From NCBI GenBank assembly GCA_034521495.1, contig JAXHMK010000002.1, forward strand, positions 49,348 through 113,347: DNA of 64,000 bases, given 5' to 3'. Shown here in pieces: positions 58,543 to 64,000 of the stretch. The notes beneath the pieces are model-generated. The model saw only the letters and a program-made list of their open reading frames with translations. It had not been told where the DNA came from and searched no databases. The translations under genes were made by a program, and so were the position numbers. The DNA is from Balneolaceae bacterium (GTDB lineage Bacteria; Bacteroidota; Rhodothermia; Balneolales; Balneolaceae). Within the stretch, counting starts at the first letter, position 1. Every line of letters starts with the position of its first letter.

Positions 58543-60324
58543 ATGGGTAACAAAAACGGCGCTGAAAATATTCACTGGGATCTGTCGGATCTGTACGATT
58601 CGCCCTCCGATACTGCCTTAACAGCAGATACAGAAAAAGTCATCAAAAAAGCAGAAAAATTTAACGCCACCTACCGCGGTAAAGTTCGTGAACTGGGTGC
58701 CGAAGAATTTGCCGAAATGCTTCAGGAATATGAAGAGATCATACAGATTCTGGGTAAAATAGGCTCATATTCTCATTTAATTTGGTCTACAAATACGGAA
58801 GATCCTAAACTTGGAAAGTTGTTGCAACAGGCGAATGAACTGAGTTCCGAAGTCAGCCAAAAATTGGTTTTTTCGGATGTGGAATGGCTGAAGATTGATG
58901 ATGAGAAAGCAAACAAATTGATTCAGTCCGACGAACTTAAAAAATGGAAACACTACCTGGAAGTTTCCCGACTGTATAAGGAGCATACACTGAGTGAGGA
59001 AGCAGAAAAAGTGATGAGCGCAAAATCGGTGACGGGGCGTGCCGCGTGGAACCGATATTTTGATGAAACACTGGGCGCCGCCCGGTTTGAGCTGGATGAC
59101 GATACGCTCACTGAGCAGGAGGTGTTGAGCAAATTGCATGAACCAGATCGCGAGTTAAGAAAAAAAGCTCATGCATCGCTCACTGAAACATTTCAGGATC
59201 ACTCAAGGACACTGACGTTTATTTTTAATACTATTTTGGCGGATAAATACACCAATGATAAACTCCGCAACTATGATAGCTGGATTACATCGCGAAACCT
59301 GTCTAACCAAACGGATCGGGAAACTGTAAACGCTCTTGTAACGGCCGTAACCGATAACTATTCGCTTGCTCAGCGTTATTACAAATTGAAGCGAAAGTTG
59401 CTTGGCGTTGAAGAGATGTTCGATTATGATCGGTACGCTCCTATCACAAAATCCACCAAAAAAGTACAGTGGAATGAAGCGAAGGATATGGTACTGGAAG
59501 CCTACGGAGATTTTCATCCCGAAATGAGTTCCATTGCCGGTGAGTTTTTTGAGAAGAATTGGATTGATGCTGCCATCAAAACGGGGAAAAGAGGTGGAGC
59601 TTACTCCGCAAGCACGGTTACGTCGGTTCATCCGTATGTGTTTATGAATTTTGACGGGAAGTTACGGGATGTTCAAACCCTGGCTCATGAATTGGGTCAC
59701 GGCGTGCATCAGTACCTTTCAAGAAAACAGGGAGAGTTACAATCATCCACACCGCTGACGACCGCAGAAACAGCTTCCGTTTTTGGCGAGATGCTTGTGT
59801 TCAATAAACTAATGAACCGCCTGGATGACCCCGCTGAAAAACTTGCTCTGCTGGTTAGTAAGATTGACGATACGATTGCCACGGTTTTTCGCCAGATCTC
59901 TATGAACCGGTTTGAAGATAAAATTCATACAGCCCGGCGGGAACAGGGAGAACTCTCAAAAGAGCAGTTTTCTGAATTTTGGATTGAGTCTCAGAAAGAT
60001 CTGTACGGTGATTCTGTAACACTCACAGATGATTACAACATTTGGTGGTGCTATATCCCTCATTTCCTGCATACACCTGGTTACGTGTATGCGTACGCGT
60101 TTGGGGAGCTTCTTGTGCTCGCACTGTATGATTCGTATAAATCACAGAAAAATGGTTTTTCAGATAGATATCTTTCACTGCTTGAAGCAGGAGGGAGTGA
60201 CTGGCCGCATAACCTGGTTTCTACGATGGGACTCGATATCAAAGACAAGAATTTCTGGAGCCGGGGACTCGATATTTTTGAGGAGATGGTAAAAGACGCT
60301 GAAGAATTGGCAGCTTCCCTATAA
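58543..60324 (+). CDS. pepF: Oligoendopeptidase F, M3 metallopeptidase
   Basis: The 593-residue cytoplasmic peptidase degrades short peptides. It has the M3 zinc motif LAHELGHGVHQYLS (His382-Glu383, His386) and the third-ligand region TTAETASVFGEMLVFN downstream, the N-terminal PepF domain (DLSDLYDSPSD, LVFSDVEWLKI), and WWCYIPHFLHTPGYVYAYAF near the C-terminus, all typical of M3B peptidases. Length is standard for the family. It may be co-transcribed with the GAF protein gene 42 bases downstream. Confidence 0.95.
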   Translation: MGNKNGAENIHWDLSDLYDSPSDTALTADTEKVIKKAEKFNATYRGKVRELGAEEFAEMLQEYEEIIQILGKIGSYSHLIWSTNTEDPKLGKLLQQANELSSEVSQKLVFSDVEWLKIDDEKANKLIQSDELKKWKHYLEVSRLYKEHTLSEEAEKVMSAKSVTGRAAWNRYFDETLGAARFELDDDTLTEQEVLSKLHEPDRELRKKAHASLTETFQDHSRTLTFIFNTILADKYTNDKLRNYDSWITSRNLSNQTDRETVNALVTAVTDNYSLAQRYYKLKRKLLGVEEMFDYDRYAPITKSTKKVQWNEAKDMVLEAYGDFHPEMSSIAGEFFEKNWIDAAIKTGKRGGAYSASTVTSVHPYVFMNFDGKLRDVQTLAHELGHGVHQYLSRKQGELQSSTPLTTAETASVFGEMLVFNKLMNRLDDPAEKLALLVSKIDDTIATVFRQISMNRFEDKIHTARREQGELSKEQFSEFWIESQKDLYGDSVTLTDDYNIWWCYIPHFLHTPGYVYAYAFGELLVLALYDSYKSQKNGFSDRYLSLLEAGGSDWPHNLVSTMGLDIKDKNFWSRGLDIFEEMVKDAEELAASL

Positions 60325-60365
60325 AAACCTACTTTATAACTCTTTAGAGATAAATTAAATACGGT

Positions 60366-61823
60366 ATGAGCTCGAAACGGGAAGAGAAAGCACTGTTGGA
60401 ATTTAAGCATATTATGGACGACCTGATGCAATTGGTTGGCAGGTCGACAGATGCCAAAACGGCTTACCTGTATTGGGTGAACCGGTCGCGTAAGCAGTTT
60501 GTATTGGAGACGACTTACACAGAGCTTTCTAACGTAAGATTTAAGGATCGTATTGAGTTTGAAAATTTTTTCCTGAACGAGTTTAAAGACATTGACAATA
60601 TTCAGCAACTCGAAGTGGGAAGGCAGATACCACGGGAAGATCTGCTTCATTATTACAATCATGTTCCCACAAGCTACCTCACGATTATTCCGTTTGAAAA
60701 CAACAATTCTACTGTAGCATTAACTGTTCTTGAAACGGAGCACCCCCTGGACCTGAAAGAGTTTGAGAAACCAATTTCTGCTTACCGCAATGCACATATG
60801 AATGTGCTGAATACCTACCTCGAACTAACGGATCTGTATGAGGACCAAAAAAAATGGACGGATTACGATGCATCCACTGATCAAATTACAACCAAGTTAA
60901 GTGAGTTTGAACTATTTAGTGCGATGGCTGAGGAGATGCAAAAGCTCCTGCCTACAGGTGGGGTTTGTGTTGTACTGCGTGGTATGGAAACGTGGGTGAA
61001 TGTTCTTCGTTCGTCAAACTCTCCGGAATCGCCCACAATTGGGTTGATGGTTGATGAAAAGTCGATGGCATATGATGCACTTCAGAAAGGGGAGACACTT
61101 TTTTCTATTCACTTCAATCAAAATCCAAAGAGAATTTCTGCCTCTGAAAAATCCACTGAGGGAGCTACGCTTGCAATTCCTGTTTTGATGGCCGAAAAGC
61201 GTTTTGCTGTTGTTCTGGCATACGACAAAAATCCACTAACTTTTAAGGAATCAACCAAGCACCAGCTGAAAAACCTGGTTAAAATTACTTCGCTTACCAT
61301 ACAGGCTAAACAGAATACACATGATTACAATCAAAATATTCTGGCCAGCGAATATGGAAATTTTCAGCCGGAGGTTATGAATATTTGTATAGAAAATGAG
61401 AGGAGAAGAGATACTGGAAAAAAGCAGATCTGGTTTGGGTTAATTGGAATTGAAAATCTCTCGGAGCTTCGTTCAAAGTTTCGTCTTGAAGATCTTAAAA
61501 AGTTGCAGAGATTAATGGTGAAAGCGCTAAATCCGTCCAGGCTGGGCCTTAATGGATTGATCGGTTTTTATAGTGATTATGTGTACTCCTATGTGTTGAT
61601 GAGTTCAGATAGAAATGAACATGATAAGTGGTTACAAACTATTAAGAGAGATTTGCAGGACAAGCTGGATCTTGGAGATGGACGGAAGGTTGAGGTTCAA
61701 ATAAATCACGGGTCAAAAAAGGTTGAGAGTGGTTCAGGAGATATGAATGAGCATTGGAAAGAGGTTAAACAGTCTTTAAGCAGTGCGATGAGAGATGAAA
61801 ATGCCACTATATCAGGTCTTTAA
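60366..61823 (+). CDS. GAF-like signalling protein with degenerate GGDEF-like C-terminus
   Basis: The 485-residue soluble protein appears to have two GAF-like domains (about 5-160, with AYLYWVNRSRKQFVLETTY and SYLTIIPFENNNSTVALTVL; and about 185-320, with ATLAIPVLMAEKRFAVVLAY). The C-terminal part (about 340-480: WFGLIGIENLSELRSKFRLE, LGLNGLIGFYSDYVYSYVLM) has the strand-helix spacing of a nucleotidyl cyclase (GGDEF) domain but no GG(D/E)EF signature, so it should be inactive. No membrane helix. It lies between pepF and deoB, two bases from the latter. The domain calls are from pattern only. Confidence 0.7.
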   Translation: MSSKREEKALLEFKHIMDDLMQLVGRSTDAKTAYLYWVNRSRKQFVLETTYTELSNVRFKDRIEFENFFLNEFKDIDNIQQLEVGRQIPREDLLHYYNHVPTSYLTIIPFENNNSTVALTVLETEHPLDLKEFEKPISAYRNAHMNVLNTYLELTDLYEDQKKWTDYDASTDQITTKLSEFELFSAMAEEMQKLLPTGGVCVVLRGMETWVNVLRSSNSPESPTIGLMVDEKSMAYDALQKGETLFSIHFNQNPKRISASEKSTEGATLAIPVLMAEKRFAVVLAYDKNPLTFKESTKHQLKNLVKITSLTIQAKQNTHDYNQNILASEYGNFQPEVMNICIENERRRDTGKKQIWFGLIGIENLSELRSKFRLEDLKKLQRLMVKALNPSRLGLNGLIGFYSDYVYSYVLMSSDRNEHDKWLQTIKRDLQDKLDLGDGRKVEVQINHGSKKVESGSGDMNEHWKEVKQSLSSAMRDENATISGL

Positions 61824-61825
61824 TT

Positions 61826-62872
61826 ATGCCAAGAACGTTTTTGTTGATTATCGATGGATTGGGAGTCGGAGCACAGGAAGATGCACACCTTTATGGCGAC
61901 GAGAATGCAGATACTCTTGGAAATGTAAGCCGGATCGCAAAAGTGAAACTCCCAAATTTCGAACGATTGGGTTTAGGAAATATCAGGAAATTTGAGTCGA
62001 TTCGTTCCGTAGATTCACCCAAAGCATCATTCGGAAAAATGAGAGAAGTATCAGCCGGAAAAGACAGCACAACCGGCCATTGGGAATTTGCAGGAATTCA
62101 TCTCGAACAACCTTTTCCAACCTATCCGGAGGGATTTCCGAGTGAGGTAATAGAGAAATTTTGTAAAGGTGTAGGAATTGATGATGTGCTTTGTAATCAA
62201 CCCTATTCCGGCACTCAAGTGATTGCTGATTACGGGGAAGAACATCTGGAAACAGGAAATCCCATCGTTTATACCTCTGCCGACAGCGTATTCCAGGTTG
62301 CGTGTCATGTGGATGTAGCTCCGATTGAACAGCTTTACGAGTGGTGCAATTTTGCCAGAAAAAAAGTGATGGTCGGTGAACATGGCGTTGGGAGGGTGAT
62401 TGCTCGGCCTTTTTATGGAGAGCCGGGATCTTTTGAGCGAATTTCAGAAAAACGGCATGATTATTCTCTCGTCCCCCCGGAGCCAAATCTGCTTTCTGTT
62501 TTACAGGAAAATAAAATTCCGATCTACTCCATTGGGAAAGTGATTGATCTTTTTGCAGATCATTATTTTACACAGTATCGAAAAACAAGTGATAATGCAG
62601 AGGGAATTTCTCAACTGCTGAGCCTGATGAGTGCCAATATTCAGAACAGTTTTACATTTATAAACTTGATTGATACAGATCAGAAATATGGCCACCGGCA
62701 GGATCCCGAAGGGTATGGCAGATGCCTTGAAGAGATTGACCGGGCCCTACCGGCTATGTTAGATAAACTCCTGGAAGACGACCTATTGATTATTTCAGGA
62801 GATCATGGAAACGACCCGGCTGATGATAGTACGGATCACACACGTGAATTCGTCCCGATTCTTAGCCTATAA
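61826..62872 (+). CDS. deoB: Phosphopentomutase, reading frame broken before the C-terminus
   Basis: Phosphopentomutase interconverts ribose 1- and 5-phosphate in nucleoside salvage. The 348-residue frame has the alkaline-phosphatase-like start LLIIDGLGVGAQEDA, TTGHWEFAGI, YTSADSVFQVACHVD, the metal motifs INLIDTDQKYGHRQDPEGYG and ISGDHGNDPADDSTDHTREF. It then ends LSL-TAA at 62872, whereas the expected tail (AYKKGAEKGVNLGTLETFSD...) continues in the +1 frame to 62999. The switch is at CTT-AGC-C (62861-62867). With the tail the protein would be about 391 residues, normal for DeoB. Starts two bases after the GAF gene. Confidence 0.93.
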   Translation: MPRTFLLIIDGLGVGAQEDAHLYGDENADTLGNVSRIAKVKLPNFERLGLGNIRKFESIRSVDSPKASFGKMREVSAGKDSTTGHWEFAGIHLEQPFPTYPEGFPSEVIEKFCKGVGIDDVLCNQPYSGTQVIADYGEEHLETGNPIVYTSADSVFQVACHVDVAPIEQLYEWCNFARKKVMVGEHGVGRVIARPFYGEPGSFERISEKRHDYSLVPPEPNLLSVLQENKIPIYSIGKVIDLFADHYFTQYRKTSDNAEGISQLLSLMSANIQNSFTFINLIDTDQKYGHRQDPEGYGRCLEEIDRALPAMLDKLLEDDLLIISGDHGNDPADDSTDHTREFVPILSL

Positions 62873-62999
62873 AAAAGGAGCAGAAAAGGGGGTTAATTTA
62901 GGAACCCTGGAAACTTTTTCAGATGCTTCAGCTACAATTTTAGACGTGCATAAAGTGGAAAATAGCTTGCAGGGAGATTCCTTTTTGAGCAGTCTATAA
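62865..62999 (+). other. Displaced +1-frame C-terminal tail of deoB
   Basis: In the +1 frame from GCC at 62865, 44 codons read AYKKGAEKGVNLGTLETFSD then ASATILDVHKVENSL and GDSFLSSL, ending at TAA 62997-62999. This matches the conserved DeoB C-terminus (G-V-N-L-G-x-x-x-T-F-x-D-x-x-A-T-I). Skipping one A (62864) restores one continuous protein. Confidence 0.85.
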
Positions 63000-63052
63000 A
63001 ATAGATCGTATGGTTTTCTTATAGTGTCAATAATTCATATCTTTTAAAGATT

Positions 63053-63104
63053 GTTTAACTACCTCCTTTTATATACGAAACTCGGTTTCTGTTCGTAGTT
63101 AAAC
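63053..63104 (+). promoter_or_regulatory. Inverted repeat in the sigma factor leader
   Basis: GTTTAACTAC (63053-63062) and GTAGTTAAAC (63095-63104) are exact complements 32 bases apart, about 40 bases before the sigma gene start. The left arm is part of the 16-mer AGATTGTTTAACTACC that also occurs upstream of rpsF. Confidence 0.5.
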
Positions 63105-63144
63105 CGAAGTAAATAATCGAATCTTAACTTAGATTTAAAATATA

Positions 63145-63999
63145 GTGGCTAAAAGTTCAGGCATCTCTACTCGCGAATCAGAATCACTGGATCGCTATCT
63201 ACACGAAATTGGAAAAGAGAAACTCATTACCCCGGAAGACGAAGTACGTCTTGCCAAAGAAATTCAAAAAGGATCTCAACGAGCTCTTGAAGATCTGACC
63301 AAGGCCAATCTTCGGTTTGTGGTTTCGGTTGCAAAACAGTATCAAAACCAGGGTTTATCACTCGGTGATTTGATCAACGAAGGAAATCTCGGGTTGATAA
63401 AAGCAGCAAAGCGTTTTGATGAAACAAGAGGGTTTAAATTTATCTCCTATGCCGTTTGGTGGATTCGACAGTCCATCCTGCAGGCACTTGCCGAGCAGAG
63501 CCGAATTGTGCGTCTGCCGTTGAACAGGGTAGGAGCTCTCAATAAAATTGGTAAAGAGCTCTCCAAATTAGAACAGGAATATGAGCGTGTTCCTTCTGCT
63601 GCCGAACTGGCTGAAAGCCTGGACATGACCGTTTCTGAAGTTGCAGATACGCTGAAAATTTCCGGCCGCCATCTTTCCATGGATGCTCCCTTTGCACAAG
63701 GCGAAGACAACAGGCTCCTCGACGTGCTGGAAAATGAAGAAATTCCCGATCCCGATAACGACCTGATGGGCGAATCTCTGAAAGTGGAGATTGAACGGGC
63801 GCTTTCCAAACTCACAAAGCGTGAGGCTGAAGTGATTCGTCTCTATTTTGGAATTGGCCGCGAACACTCTCTCACACTCGAAGAGATCGGTGAACGATTT
63901 GACCTGACTCGCGAACGTGTTCGACAGATCAAAGAAAAAGCACTTCGTAAACTTCGACACCACAACAGAAGTGCTGCTCTGAGAGCTTATCTCGGGTAA
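63145..63999 (+). CDS. rpoD: RNA polymerase primary sigma factor (RpoD/SigA type)
   Basis: The 284-residue sigma factor has regions 1.2 to 4.2 and no region 1.1, as is usual in Bacteroidota. Seen in order: region 1.2 ([20 protein letters not shown]), region 2 with [40 protein letters not shown] and [15 protein letters not shown], region 3, and region 4.2 helix-turn-helix [20 protein letters not shown] with [10 protein letters not shown]. The start codon is GTG at 63145; there is no ATG earlier in frame with homology. It ends one base before the window edge. Confidence 0.96.
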   Translation: MAKSSGISTRESESLDRYLHEIGKEKLITPEDEVRLAKEIQKGSQRALEDLTKANLRFVVSVAKQYQNQGLSLGDLINEGNLGLIKAAKRFDETRGFKFISYAVWWIRQSILQALAEQSRIVRLPLNRVGALNKIGKELSKLEQEYERVPSAAELAESLDMTVSEVADTLKISGRHLSMDAPFAQGEDNRLLDVLENEEIPDPDNDLMGESLKVEIERALSKLTKREAEVIRLYFGIGREHSLTLEEIGERFDLTRERVRQIKEKALRKLRHHNRSAALRAYLG

Positions 64000-64000
64000 A

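Noticed and set aside
1..64000. rRNA operon, prophage, complete insertion sequence or secretion system
   Set aside because: No 16S/23S-like sequence, transposase, integrase, capsid or secretion ATPase gene was found on either strand.

Overview
The window looks like a chromosomal segment of a marine or halophilic member of the Bacteroidota/Balneolota (Balneola-, Gracilimonas- or Rhodohalobacter-like). The evidence is a one-protein hybrid two-component regulator ending in an AraC domain, a CarboxypepD_reg/TonB-dependent receptor beside a surface lipoprotein, ExbB with two ExbDs, a short RpoD-type sigma factor without region 1.1, a TAnnTTTG-type promoter in front of nuoL, and few Shine-Dalgarno sites. 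The group assignment is inference. Almost everything is core housekeeping; there is no prophage, CRISPR array or complete insertion sequence.

Layout. 1-5 kb: the end of a hybrid sensor/regulator, then a minus-strand run of small NTF2, VOC and DUF1801 genes, several of them broken. 5-6 kb: six minus-strand tRNAs (Pro, Arg, Cys, Glu, His, Glu in transcription order) with a REP-like hairpin. 6-18 kb: glycosyltransferase, secreted propeller-like protein, clpC, rpsT-gpmI, cmk-rpsA, a MoxR ATPase and uppP. 18.7-39.3 kb: respiratory-chain genes. nuoJK and nuoL-nuoM-phhB-nuoN are on the plus strand but are separated by 14.3 kb of minus-strand genes: gluconate use (gntK-gnd-gntP), a CNNM/CBS protein, a small heat-shock protein and an 11-gene Mrp-type antiporter operon. 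39.7-44.8 kb: rpsF-rpsR-rplI, a DsbD N-terminal-like protein, an OmpA/Pal-like lipoprotein and ExbB-x-ExbD-ExbD. 44.8-64 kb: thiL, ftsH, a lipoprotein plus TonB receptor pair, a PTPS/FolE2 pterin pair, a fused 2-oxoglutarate decarboxylase/succinyltransferase, pepF, a GAF protein, a frame-broken deoB and the primary sigma factor.

Functionally the window joins energy conversion (Complex I membrane arm, Na+/H+ antiporter with three antiporter-like subunits, OGDH) with envelope energy transduction (ExbBD, TonB receptor) and pterin chemistry (FolE2, PTPS, PCD).

The observations most worth following up are: the stand-alone Mrp operon laid out like the MbhA-H module of membrane-bound hydrogenase, with one antiporter paralogue lacking the central lysine; the split nuo operon; the Kgd-type fused OGDH; deoB, whose frame changes at a CTT-AGC-C site; a VOC gene interrupted by two amber codons; a ThiL with altered motif residues; and several families of inverted-repeat (MITE/REP-like) elements.
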